A DNA stretch of 9,309 bases from NCBI GenBank assembly GCA_002378745.1, contig DFRR01000002.1, positions 34,868 through 44,176 on the forward strand. Direction: 5' to 3'. Positions 1 through 6,257 of this stretch are shown here, piece after piece; position 1 is the stretch's first letter, and each line of letters starts with the position of its first letter. The DNA comes from Patescibacteria group bacterium UBA3458 (GTDB lineage Bacteria; Patescibacteriota; Minisyncoccia; Phycocordibacterales; UBA2100). The translations under genes were made by a program, and so were the position numbers. The notes under the pieces were generated by a model. That model did no database searches and had not been told where the DNA came from. It saw only the letters and a list, made by a program, of their open reading frames with translations.

Positions 1-447
1 ATACCCGATGTCTCCCACGGTATTACCGGCAACCGCTGCTGCGATTTGTGCTTCTATCGCCTCCCGTGTTGCACGAATAAGTAACTCGTCCTCTTTTGTA
101 ATAGTGCCAATGCCAATTGTTATTGCCGAATCTGTACACAGTCCATTATGCCAAATACCGCCATCTATCTTTAATAGATCTCCATCTTCAAGCGCATAGT
201 CGTCCGGTATACCGTGCACAATGCCGTGATTAACCGACAAACATAACATTCCCGGGAACGGTGGGTTCCCGTATCCGGTAAATGACGGCGTGTCTCCGTA
301 TGCGGTAGCGAGTTCACGTGCATACGTATCAAGCTCCTTGAGTGTTACCCCAATCTGTGCGCGCTCGGCCGTTTTCCGCAAAATCTCAGCAAGGCGGCGT
401 CCTCCTTCGCGCAAATTTTTTCTATCTTCTTCACTACGAATCCTCAT
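1..447 (-). CDS. map: Methionine aminopeptidase, type I (C-terminus cut by window edge)
   Basis: Removes the initiator methionine from new proteins in the cytosol, using a two-metal centre. I translated this frame by hand: it opens with ATG at 447 and stays open to base 1, giving 149 residues. About 100 more, including the last metal ligands, would lie outside the window. The N-terminal half matches type I MetAP. It has the SFTGYG region (55-60), VHGIPDD with the substrate-contacting His78, then KIDGG with Asp95 and CTDSA with Asp106, the first two metal-binding aspartates. The start is 2 nt after the adk stop, and no Shine-Dalgarno sequence is visible. The adk-map pair downstream of secY is a classic bacterial arrangement, which supports the call. 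Nothing seen suggests a defect. Confidence 0.95.
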   Translation of the reverse strand, partial: MRIRSEEDRKNLREGGRRLAEILRKTAERAQIGVTLKELDTYARELATAYGDTPSFTGYGNPPFPGMLCLSVNHGIVHGIPDDYALEDGDLLKIDGGIWHNGLCTDSAITIGIGTITKEDELLIRATREAIEAQIAAAVAGNTVGDIGY

Positions 448-449
448 AA

Positions 450-1046
450 CTATTGTAAATTAAGCGTCTTCAGGATTGCCTGATGTACTTCGTTAATCGA
501 CGGACCGCCGTCTATCCGGTGTATTACGCAGTCGAACGATTCGAATTGTTGTATGACTGATGCCATGTGTTCCTTTGACCACCCAATGCGTTTCTTTATG
601 TTTTCAAGTGTATCATCCTTTCGCCCGCGACCTTGAAGACGTTCAATCGCAACATCTTCTTCAAGATCAATAAGTACCAAATGATACGGTGTACGGTTAT
701 AAAAACGAAGCATGCTGTCGAGCATCACCGTTTGATTCACTCGGCGAGTTGCACCATCAAAGATAAGGTGTTCCTCGCCAGTAAATGCATTTACCATAAC
801 GGTACCGAGGACGAATACCGGCATAAATGACGGCAACAATCCTCCCTGACTCAGGGTGCGTGCCACAAGTTCACTCGTGTAGCCTTGTTTCTCAGTAAAA
901 TTCCGGAGCAGTTGTCCGGTTTCGAGATAGAGTGTTTTTCGTTGCGTCTTTGCTTCGAGATATTCTTTAAGTAACTGTGCCTGCGTTCCCTTTCCGGAAC
1001 CTTGAAGGCCAAACAATATAATGGTCAATGGTTGGTTATCGTGCAT
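450..1046 (-). CDS. adk: Adenylate kinase, short-lid divergent form
   Basis: Interconverts ATP + AMP and 2 ADP in the cytosol. The 198-residue product has an intact P-loop, GLQGSGKGT at 13-21 with Lys19. It also has FDGATR at 96-101, in place of the usual DGFPR motif and keeping the AMP-contacting Arg, and a GRGRKDD lid remnant at 139-145 followed by KKRIG. The long zinc- or Tyr-type lid is absent, as in short-form kinases. The AMP-site motif usually read as STGDMLR is ETGQLLR at 42-48: Thr and Arg are kept, but Asp is replaced by Gln. The gene lies 21 nt after the upstream kinase gene and 2 nt before map, so it is probably co-transcribed with them. UMP/CMP kinase specificity is a weaker alternative. 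Family membership is certain; substrate preference is inferred. Confidence 0.9.
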   Translation of the reverse strand: MHDNQPLTIILFGLQGSGKGTQAQLLKEYLEAKTQRKTLYLETGQLLRNFTEKQGYTSELVARTLSQGGLLPSFMPVFVLGTVMVNAFTGEEHLIFDGATRRVNQTVMLDSMLRFYNRTPYHLVLIDLEEDVAIERLQGRGRKDDTLENIKKRIGWSKEHMASVIQQFESFDCVIHRIDGGPSINEVHQAILKTLNLQ

Positions 1047-1067
1047 GTGAATTTAGTGGTTTACGAC

Positions 1068-1640
1068 TTAAAGATACTGTTCTTTACGCAGTATGTCCAC
1101 CACCTGGAGAATCGTCTCGTGCAGTGCACCCTGCTTATTAATAACGGTATAATCATACGCATCGGTGTGCTTCAGCCACTCCTGCGTGTACTGCATGCGA
1201 TTCTGTACAAATGCGTCATCCACATTCACATCACGACTGCGAATACGCTGTTCGAGCACTTCAATTGACTCTGCCATAAGCAGTATTGAGCGTATTTCAG
1301 GGAAAAGCTTCCGAGCACTTATCACCCCTTGATATTCGAGCTTCCATACACCCAGTCCCGGGAGCGCGTTTACACGTTCGAGCTCTGCTTGTGTCACACC
1401 ATAAAGCTCATCGTTATACTGTCGTGCCCACTCAATCATGGCACCTTCTGCGATACGTCGTTCAAACTCTTTGTGCGATACAAAATAATAAGGGTTTCCG
1501 TCAGACTCCCCGGGACGTGGAGCACGTGTGCTTGTAGTAATAACACGATTGATAGTCGCGTATTTGCGCAGCCCCTCAATGACAGAATCTTCACCTGCGC
1601 CTGACGGTCCCGAGATAATGACAATGTTTGAGAGCGCCAT
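1068..1640 (-). CDS. Guanylate kinase-like protein with Glu in Walker A (second copy)
   Basis: Guanylate-kinase fold (GMP + ATP to GDP + ADP in the canonical family), 190 residues from the ATG at 1640. I rejected an upstream start at 1733: it would overlap the preceding gene by about 90 nt and add 31 residues with no family resemblance. The P-loop is GPSGAGEDS at 11-19, so residue 17 is Glu, not the conserved Lys. The GMP-binding side looks intact: TSTRAPRPGE with Arg39 and Arg42, PYYF at 50-53, MIEWA with Glu70, and LYG at 79-81. The usual D-x-QGA segment is LEYQGV at 102-106. It begins 4 nt after the stop of a similar kinase gene. The fold is clear; catalytic activity is uncertain because of the Lys replacement. 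Confidence 0.85.
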   Translation of the reverse strand: MALSNIVIISGPSGAGEDSVIEGLRKYATINRVITTSTRAPRPGESDGNPYYFVSHKEFERRIAEGAMIEWARQYNDELYGVTQAELERVNALPGLGVWKLEYQGVISARKLFPEIRSILLMAESIEVLEQRIRSRDVNVDDAFVQNRMQYTQEWLKHTDAYDYTVINKQGALHETILQVVDILRKEQYL

Positions 1641-1644
1641 ACGG

Positions 1645-2235
1645 TTAGTTCGGGATACTATACCCTTCCTTTTTAAGAATCTCAATGACGTCAAACACGG
1701 TATTTGCGAACTCTCCGTCTGTATTCCACACAACGTGGTCGAACCGGTTCTTTGCTTCGTCTATCTCGTCTTGCGCCTGCACCAGACGCTTTTGCACCTC
1801 TTCTTCGGCAATAGATGTGTCTCGACGGCGGAGGCGGTCTTCAATTACCTCAAGTGACTTTGGTCGGATGAAAATCGTCGTAGCGTGATATTCGCGCTTA
1901 AAGAATGCAGCGCCTTTCGGGTCGGTGTTTGCAATAACAATCAAGTCCTTGGCGATTTTATCGTCCAAGTCGGGCTTATAGGTACCGTAGTATGCGTCGC
2001 GATTAGGTACGAATGTATGTTCTATAATAGTCCCCTTCTCTACTTCTTCGAAGAATTTCTCTTTTGTGAAGAAGTAGTAGTCAACGCCATGTTGTTCGTT
2101 GAGTCGCGGCTCTCGCGTCGTTGCTGAAACGAGTTTTGTAAAGTTCTCATACGCTTCTACCAGTTCATGCGTGAACGTACTCTCACCACTTGCCGTTGGT
2201 CCAGCGATGACTAACACGTTCTTTTTCCCGTACAT
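1645..2235 (-). CDS. Guanylate kinase-like protein with Glu in Walker A (first copy)
   Basis: A second guanylate-kinase family protein, 196 residues from ATG at 2235; a GTG at 2238 is an equally placed alternative. The P-loop is GPTASGEST at 12-20, again with Glu (residue 18, codon GAG) where Lys is expected. GMP-site features remain: SATTREPR with Arg41 and Arg44, GVDYYF at 50-55, IIEHT with Glu72, and YYGT at 82-85. The segment that is normally D-x-QGA is NTDPKGA (103-109). A basic lid, RLRRRD, sits at 134-139. It is clearly diverged from its neighbour, so this is not a recent duplication. It is first in the block after the secY terminator and may have its own promoter. One of the two copies may supply GMP kinase activity and the other a different role; the sequence does not decide. 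Confidence 0.82.
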   Translation of the reverse strand: MYGKKNVLVIAGPTASGESTFTHELVEAYENFTKLVSATTREPRLNEQHGVDYYFFTKEKFFEEVEKGTIIEHTFVPNRDAYYGTYKPDLDDKIAKDLIVIANTDPKGAAFFKREYHATTIFIRPKSLEVIEDRLRRRDTSIAEEEVQKRLVQAQDEIDEAKNRFDHVVWNTDGEFANTVFDVIEILKKEGYSIPN

Positions 2236-2244
2236 CACTGCACG

Positions 2245-2253
2245 AGTGTATCA
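2245..2253 (-). promoter_or_regulatory. Possible extended -10 promoter for the kinase-map block
   Basis: On the minus strand TGATACACT fits an extended -10 (TGnTATAAT) with four of six core bases. Only 6 nt separate it from the GTG/ATG start pair, so transcription would begin at about the start codon and give a leaderless mRNA. No good -35 is seen at 16-18 nt upstream. It lies just after a strong terminator, where a promoter would be needed. The match is weak. Confidence 0.3.
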
Positions 2254-2279
2254 AAGATGCACGGCAAATGACACCTATA

Positions 2280-2317
2280 CAAAAACCACCAAATTGGGCA
2301 CAATTTGGTGGTTTTTG
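2280..2317 (-). terminator. Rho-independent terminator after secY
   Basis: A perfect 16-bp stem (CAAAAACCACCAAATT and its complement) encloses a 6-nt loop. On the minus strand it ends in GGTGGTTTTTG, giving a GC-containing stem followed by a T tract. It lies about 70 nt past the secY stop and is the likely end of the S14-SecY transcript. The A tract on the other side means it could also work in reverse, but there is no plus-strand gene to terminate. Confidence 0.85.
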
Positions 2318-2328
2318 CGTAAGTTTGT

Positions 2329-2381
2329 AGTTGATAGTTTTTAGAGAGTGACCAACGACTCCGTCGTCGCCACTATCAACT
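2329..2381 (-). repeat. Inverted repeat with inner hairpin, just after secY
   Basis: Perfect 10-bp arms, AGTTGATAGT at 2329-2338 and ACTATCAACT at 2372-2381, enclose a second hairpin. The inner one has 7-bp arms at 2353-2359 and 2363-2369 with a 3-nt loop and one G-U pair if read as minus-strand RNA. The element starts 5 nt past the secY stop, which is doubled (TAATAA), and lies before the terminator. It could protect the mRNA 3' end or be a dispersed palindromic repeat; a single window cannot tell. Confidence 0.6.
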
Positions 2382-2385
2382 CTTA

Positions 2386-3660
2386 TTAGTACTCGCGAAT
2401 TGAGATTTGTGCTTCTACTCGTTTCACAATATCAAGTACCACAGATACGGCGATGAGCAATGCGGTTCCTCCGATAGTGAGTGTCGCAATACCGGTAATA
2501 CCTTGCATGATAATAGGAAGTACCGCAATAACACCAAGGAAGAGTGCGCCAACGAGCGTAATGCGGGTCAAGATGTTACCAATGTGCTCTGATGTGTGTC
2601 CTCCTGGACGAACACCCGGAACAAATGCCCCATTCTTCTGTAAATTATCAGCGATCCGATTTGGATCAAACGTCATCGCGGTGTAGAAGTATGTGAAGAA
2701 GAACACCATGATGAAGTACAAAATGCCGTAGATAGTATTATTTGCGAGACCAGTGTTTATAGCAGTAGCGATACCCGCTACGTATGGGATTGAACTGTTC
2801 ACAAAGAAAGTTGCCACTACCTGTGGAAACAACAGGATTGAGAGTGCAAAGATAATCGGAATCACACCTGACTGGTTAACACGAAGTGGGAGGTAGGTTG
2901 AGACGCCACCTTGCTGTCGAGATCCTCGTGTCTGGCGCGCGTACGTAACCGGGATTGGACGTTCAGCCTCAGTAATGAATACAACTCCTGCAGTCACTGC
3001 AATCGCCGCGATAATGAACCCGAGATACAACGGAACTTGTGCAATATCAAACGTAAAGAGCAACTGACTTACTGCAGTTGGTAAACTTGCAACAATACCG
3101 GCAAAAATGATGAGTGATACACCGTTTCCGATGCCGAATTCAGTAACGAGTTCTCCAATCCACATGAGTAAAATCGATCCAGCAGCAATAATAATGACGT
3201 TAGTCATCATTGCAGTGAAACCAAGTGTCGGCACAATGCCGTTTTGTTGGAGCAATGTAAGAAACGCGAATCCCTGCATAAATGCAAGTGGCACAGTAAG
3301 GTAGCGTGACCACTGGGTAAACTTAATGCGCCCTGCTTCACCTTCATCCTGGTACATCGCCTTTATTTTTGGAGAAAGGACGGTCATCAACTGCATAATA
3401 ATTGATGCAGTAATGAACGGACCGACACCCAACATAACGATTGAGAGGTTTGAAAGTCCACCTCCTGAGAAGATGTTGAGAAGTCCGAGGAATTGGTTGT
3501 TTGCAAAAAACTCTTCGAGTCGAAGTACATCAACACCCGGAATTGGAATGGTCGCAAGTACACGGAAAATTGCGAGTGCACCGAGAACAAAGAGAACGCG
3601 ATTTCGTAGTGTTTCGTCCTTAAAGACAAGTGTTAGTTTCTGGAAAAATACTCCTAGCAT
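2386..3660 (-). CDS. secY: Preprotein translocase subunit SecY
   Basis: The membrane channel of the Sec translocase, moving unfolded proteins through or into the cytoplasmic membrane with SecE, SecG, SecA or the ribosome. The product has 424 residues and about ten hydrophobic segments: roughly 20-40, 72-95, 119-139, 150-170, 178-200, 211-230, 264-287, 308-328, 363-385 and 390-409. Family landmarks are the plug/TM2 stretch MLGVGPFITASIIMQL (76-91), EFGIGNGVSLIIFAGI (174-189), RPIPVTYARQ (234-243), LRVNQSGVIPIIFA (259-272), and cytoplasmic loop DPNRIADNL to VPGVRPGGHT (332-356) with the conserved Arg351. It starts 9 nt after L15 without a Shine-Dalgarno sequence and ends with tandem stops TAATAA. 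Length and motifs are normal for a complete, functional SecY. Confidence 0.98.
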   Translation of the reverse strand: MLGVFFQKLTLVFKDETLRNRVLFVLGALAIFRVLATIPIPGVDVLRLEEFFANNQFLGLLNIFSGGGLSNLSIVMLGVGPFITASIIMQLMTVLSPKIKAMYQDEGEAGRIKFTQWSRYLTVPLAFMQGFAFLTLLQQNGIVPTLGFTAMMTNVIIIAAGSILLMWIGELVTEFGIGNGVSLIIFAGIVASLPTAVSQLLFTFDIAQVPLYLGFIIAAIAVTAGVVFITEAERPIPVTYARQTRGSRQQGGVSTYLPLRVNQSGVIPIIFALSILLFPQVVATFFVNSSIPYVAGIATAINTGLANNTIYGILYFIMVFFFTYFYTAMTFDPNRIADNLQKNGAFVPGVRPGGHTSEHIGNILTRITLVGALFLGVIAVLPIIMQGITGIATLTIGGTALLIAVSVVLDIVKRVEAQISIREY

Positions 3661-3669
3661 ACGCGTCGG

Positions 3670-4122
3670 TTAGGCAGATACGCTCCCACCCGCTTTTGTT
3701 ATTGCATCCCGTGCTGCCTGTGATGTCATACAGTCAGTGATGGTGAGCTTCTTAGTAAGCGTACCATTGCCCAAAATCTTTACCACTGGCACCTTCCCTG
3801 CTCGTGGTGCAATAATACCACGCACAACGAGCTCCACCGGGTTCACCGTATCGCCTGATGCAAATGCTGCTTCGAGCTGCGCGAGATTTACCGGTGTCGC
3901 AACAACACGTGCGCCATTAACTGTGCGTGCTCGATTCTTTCCGTAACCGCGACGTTTTGGAAGTTTCTTGATGATGTCACGAAATTCAGGGCGGATACCG
4001 TGGCGACCGTGTTGCTTCTGCCCTTTGTGCCCGTGTCCGCTTGTTTTGCCACGCTTACCACCACGTCCGACGCGCTGCTTCTTTGTGTGGTTCGTGTTTT
4101 TGAGTGAATGTAGTCCAGCCAT
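3670..4122 (-). CDS. rplO: 50S ribosomal protein L15
   Basis: Large-subunit protein that joins late in 50S assembly. The 150-residue product has the basic, Gly-rich N-terminus typical of L15: RVGRGGKRGKTSGHGHKGQK at 17-36, then a KLPKRRGYG segment near 53-61. The C-terminal globular part carries the PVVKILGNGTL stretch (112-122) and ends in an Ala/Gly-rich helix. It starts 4 nt after the S5 stop. In most bacteria L30 (rpmD) sits between S5 and L15; here there is no room for it. No Shine-Dalgarno sequence is seen (AAAGTAGATAT precedes ATG), so translation is probably coupled to S5. Confidence 0.97.
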   Translation of the reverse strand: MAGLHSLKNTNHTKKQRVGRGGKRGKTSGHGHKGQKQHGRHGIRPEFRDIIKKLPKRRGYGKNRARTVNGARVVATPVNLAQLEAAFASGDTVNPVELVVRGIIAPRAGKVPVVKILGNGTLTKKLTITDCMTSQAARDAITKAGGSVSA

Positions 4123-4126
4123 ATAT

Positions 4127-4744
4127 CTACTTTTCTAGTTTTTGAAGTGCTGCAATTGCTGCACGTGCGATGTTTGTCTTGTTCTTGCTTCGTGAGAGCA
4201 CCTTTGTGGTTACATCAGTCACACCACCGAGCTCAAGCACAGTGCGCACTGATGCACCTGCCACGAGTCCGCGTCCCTGTGCCGGGCGAATCTCGATTTC
4301 GGTTGATCCGTACTTTGCTTCAGTGTTGTGTGGAAGACTGTTTGTTTCGGTGCGAGGGATGGTAATCATATGCTTTTTCGCGTCACGGATCGCCTTTTCA
4401 ATGGCAAGTGCGGTGTCGCCTGCTTTACCAATACCTACACCAACGCGCCCCTTCTTGTCTCCAATAACCATAGCGACTGAGAAACTGAATCGGCGTCCTC
4501 CTGCCATAACACGCGTTACACGACGAATGGCGATAATTTTCTGTGCGAATTCCGGTGTACGGTCTTGTCGCTCTCCGCGTTGTGTAGAGCGTGCACCGCG
4601 ACGAGGTCCGCGACCACCACGCTGTGGCGCAGCAACAGAAGCCGCGCTCTTTGCGTCAGACGTAGACTGTGTAGCAGCATCGCTTGAAGTTTCCGCAGCC
4701 ACTGTTTCGTTTGTTTGTGTGTTTTCTTCAGTCATAGTCATCAT
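4127..4744 (-). CDS. rpsE: 30S ribosomal protein S5 with low-complexity N-terminal extension
   Basis: Small-subunit protein near the decoding centre, important for fidelity and mRNA entry. The core from about residue 64 has the S5 N-terminal double-stranded-RNA-binding fold: AIRRVTRVMAGGRRFSFSV (72-90) and GDKKGRVGVGIGKAGD (94-109). The C-terminal domain follows, with GRGLVAGASVRTVLELGGV (155-173). Ahead of the core are about 60 extra residues: first Thr/Ser/Ala/Glu/Asp-rich and acidic (1-40), then Arg/Gly-rich (41-62). The C-terminus stops soon after the core, so the total is 205. Three in-frame ATGs (4744, 4741, 4735) are possible starts; I give the first, which directly abuts the L18 stop codon in the same frame. 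Confidence 0.96.
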   Translation of the reverse strand: MMTMTEENTQTNETVAAETSSDAATQSTSDAKSAASVAAPQRGGRGPRRGARSTQRGERQDRTPEFAQKIIAIRRVTRVMAGGRRFSFSVAMVIGDKKGRVGVGIGKAGDTALAIEKAIRDAKKHMITIPRTETNSLPHNTEAKYGSTEIEIRPAQGRGLVAGASVRTVLELGGVTDVTTKVLSRSKNKTNIARAAIAALQKLEK

Positions 4745-5092
4745 TTAAAATACTAGCCCGGCTTCACGCGCAGCGTCAGCAAATGCTTTGATATTTCCGG
4801 CGTACATATATCCACCACGGTCAAAGACAACGGTGGTAACTCCTTTCTCTTTTGCCGCACCTGCCAATGCCTGCGCTGCACTCACTGCTCGTTCACGCTG
4901 TGAGTCTCCCTTCATGGTTGCCGTAGTCGCATGTGCAAGTGTTGTTCCGGTTGTGTCATCGATAAGCTGTGCGGAAATCTGTGTGTTTGAGCGGAAAATG
5001 GCAAGGCGTGGTCGTTGTGCAGTACCAGCAACCTTTGCTCGTATCCGGTTTCGTCGGCGAAGTCGTCGTAGTGTTTTTTCTTGAGTATCCAT
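4745..5092 (-). CDS. rplR: 50S ribosomal protein L18
   Basis: Binds 5S rRNA, together with L5, and anchors it in the central protuberance. The 115-residue product has an Arg-rich N-terminal tail (LRRLRRRNRIRAKVAGTAQR, 8-27), the RPRLAIFRSN segment at 27-36, and the signature C-terminus VVFDRGGYMYAGNIKAFADA (88-107) ending in AREAGLVF. It lies 14 nt after L6, and its TAA is immediately followed by the S5 ATG in the same frame. No Shine-Dalgarno sequence; the bases before the ATG are GATTGT. Complete and normal in length. Confidence 0.97.
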   Translation of the reverse strand: MDTQEKTLRRLRRRNRIRAKVAGTAQRPRLAIFRSNTQISAQLIDDTTGTTLAHATTATMKGDSQRERAVSAAQALAGAAKEKGVTTVVFDRGGYMYAGNIKAFADAAREAGLVF

Positions 5093-5106
5093 ACAATCAA
5101 AAAATA

Positions 5107-5643
5107 TTATGCGCCGGCACGCTTACCTTCCTTTCGCTTCACAACCTCATCTGCGTATCGAATTCCTTTGCCTTTGTATGGCTCAGGTTTCTTTATTGCT
5201 CGAACATCAGCAGCAAACTGGCCAACGGTTTCCTTGTTTGCTCCCTTTATCGTAATTTCGTTCTTTTCAACAACGACTTCAACGCCTTCTGGAACGGTCA
5301 CTAATACCGGGTGCGAAAAACCGACACTGAGTTTCAGTGTGTTGCCACTCAAGTCAACCTTGTATCCGACTCCTTCAACAACGAGCTTCTTTACGAATGG
5401 CTCGTTTACTCCAGAAATCATGTTCTGTACGTGTGACGAAAATGTGCCCCATAGCGCTAATGCAAGCGGTGTTTCATTGTTTGGAGTAACTGAAACGGTA
5501 TCTCCGTCGACAGCAATGGCAACATCTTTGTGAATGCGCTTACGAAGCTCACCTCCCTTTCCTGAAACCACAACCACACCATCTGCGACAGTTACGGTTG
5601 TTCCTGCAGGAACGGTGATAGTTTGTTTACCAATACGACTCAT
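5107..5643 (-). CDS. rplF: 50S ribosomal protein L6
   Basis: Large-subunit protein near the factor-binding and sarcin-ricin region. The true start is the ATG at 5643, giving 178 residues that begin MSRIGKQTITVPAG, the standard L6 opening. The frame is open upstream to 5703, but that would overlap the end of S8 and add 20 unrelated residues. Two tandem L6 domains are visible, the second ending with the signature PEPYKGKGIRYADE followed by a basic tail, KRKEGKRAGA. It lies 4 nt after the S8 stop. Normal in length and composition. Confidence 0.97.
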   Translation of the reverse strand: MSRIGKQTITVPAGTTVTVADGVVVVSGKGGELRKRIHKDVAIAVDGDTVSVTPNNETPLALALWGTFSSHVQNMISGVNEPFVKKLVVEGVGYKVDLSGNTLKLSVGFSHPVLVTVPEGVEVVVEKNEITIKGANKETVGQFAADVRAIKKPEPYKGKGIRYADEVVKRKEGKRAGA

Positions 5644-5647
5644 ACAA

Positions 5648-6043
5648 TTACCAAATTTCAAATAGCGCTTCGCCACCAACACCTTCCTTGCGAGCTTGTG
5701 CACCGGTTAGAATGCCCTTTGGTGTTGAAAGCACGAGAAGTCCGCGGTCGTATCGAACAGGAAAAATATCTTCAGCGCCCTTGTATGTGCGTCGTCCCGG
5801 CTTAGAAATGCGCTTCACCTCAGTAATGCGGGGAGTACCATCTGCTTTGTACGCCAATTCGATAGTGATAGTTTTACGTACTTTCTTGCCCTGCTTCTCG
5901 ATACCCTTAATGAATCCGGCAGCAAGCAATACTTCGGCAACCGCCATTTTCATTTTAGAAAAAGGCACTGACACGCTTTCGTGTCGCACCGCGCCGGCAT
6001 TTTTAAGCCGAATTATGAAGTCTCCAATCGGGTCTCCTACCAT
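5648..6043 (-). CDS. rpsH: 30S ribosomal protein S8
   Basis: Primary 16S rRNA-binding protein that organises the 30S central domain. In E. coli it also represses the spc operon by binding its mRNA. The 131-residue product starts MVGDPIGDFIIRLKNA (S8 typically has DPIADMLTRIRNA). It contains LISKPGRR-type sequence as RISKPGRRTYKG (78-89), and ends with RGLLVLSTPKGILTGAQARK followed by EGVGGEALFEIW, the S8 C-terminal signature. Its ATG overlaps the end of the S14 gene by 7 nt, the only overlap in this cluster, so the two are probably translationally coupled. A GGAG lies 13 nt upstream, farther than a normal Shine-Dalgarno spacing. Confidence 0.97.
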   Translation of the reverse strand: MVGDPIGDFIIRLKNAGAVRHESVSVPFSKMKMAVAEVLLAAGFIKGIEKQGKKVRKTITIELAYKADGTPRITEVKRISKPGRRTYKGAEDIFPVRYDRGLLVLSTPKGILTGAQARKEGVGGEALFEIW

Positions 6044-6222
6044 GATGATTTCTTTACTCCTGGAATGTGTCCCTCAAGTGCCTCCTCACGGAAACATACA
6101 CGACACAAATCGAACGCACGCATGTAGCCACGTGGGCGTCCACACTTAAAGCAACGACGAACAACGCGCGATTTGAACTTCGGCGTTCGCTTTGCTTTTG
6201 CGATCATTGATTTCTTTGCCAT
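6037..6222 (-). CDS. rpsN: 30S ribosomal protein S14, zinc-binding short type
   Basis: Small-subunit head protein. At 61 residues this is the short type-Z form (also called rpsZ). It has two CxxC pairs, CFKC (24-27) and CRVC (40-43), that form a zinc ribbon, then the family C-terminus HIPGVKKSSW. It is the first gene of the downstream half of the operon. It is preceded not by a Shine-Dalgarno sequence but by an A/T-rich stretch (CTAAAAAATT) and, 15 nt upstream, a 20-bp perfect palindrome. A candidate promoter and structured leader lie further upstream. The stop codon overlaps the S8 start. Confidence 0.97.
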   Translation of the reverse strand: MAKKSMIAKAKRTPKFKSRVVRRCFKCGRPRGYMRAFDLCRVCFREEALEGHIPGVKKSSW

Positions 6223-6237
6223 AATTTTTTAGTTTGA

Positions 6238-6257
6238 ATTGAGTACGCGTACTCAAT
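6238..6257. repeat. 20-bp perfect palindrome before the S14 start
   Basis: ATTGAGTACGCGTACTCAAT reads the same on both strands. As RNA it gives an 8-bp stem with a CGCG loop ending 15 nt before the S14 ATG. As DNA it could be an operator for a dimeric regulator, though it lies well downstream of the predicted promoter. Confidence 0.7.

Noticed and set aside
8..199. Plus-strand frame at the window start.
   Set aside because: It is opposite methionine aminopeptidase, whose metal-binding motifs read cleanly on the minus strand.
1641..1733. Upstream start for the second guanylate-kinase-like gene.
   Set aside because: It would overlap the preceding gene by about 90 nt, and the added residues have no family match; the ATG at 1640 sits right before the first beta strand and P-loop.
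4170..4748. Long open frame on the plus strand (192 codons) opposite S5.
   Set aside because: It lies fully antisense to a clear S5 gene, its product is not recognisable and it has no upstream signals. Similar open frames opposite L6 and S8 are explained the same way.
5644..5703. Upstream extension of L6 to a start at 5703.
   Set aside because: It overlaps the S8 C-terminus and adds 20 residues unlike L6; the MSRIGKQ start at 5643 matches the family.
6037..6043. Possible frameshift where S14 and S8 overlap.
   Set aside because: Both proteins are complete with normal termini; the 7-nt overlap is ordinary translational coupling.
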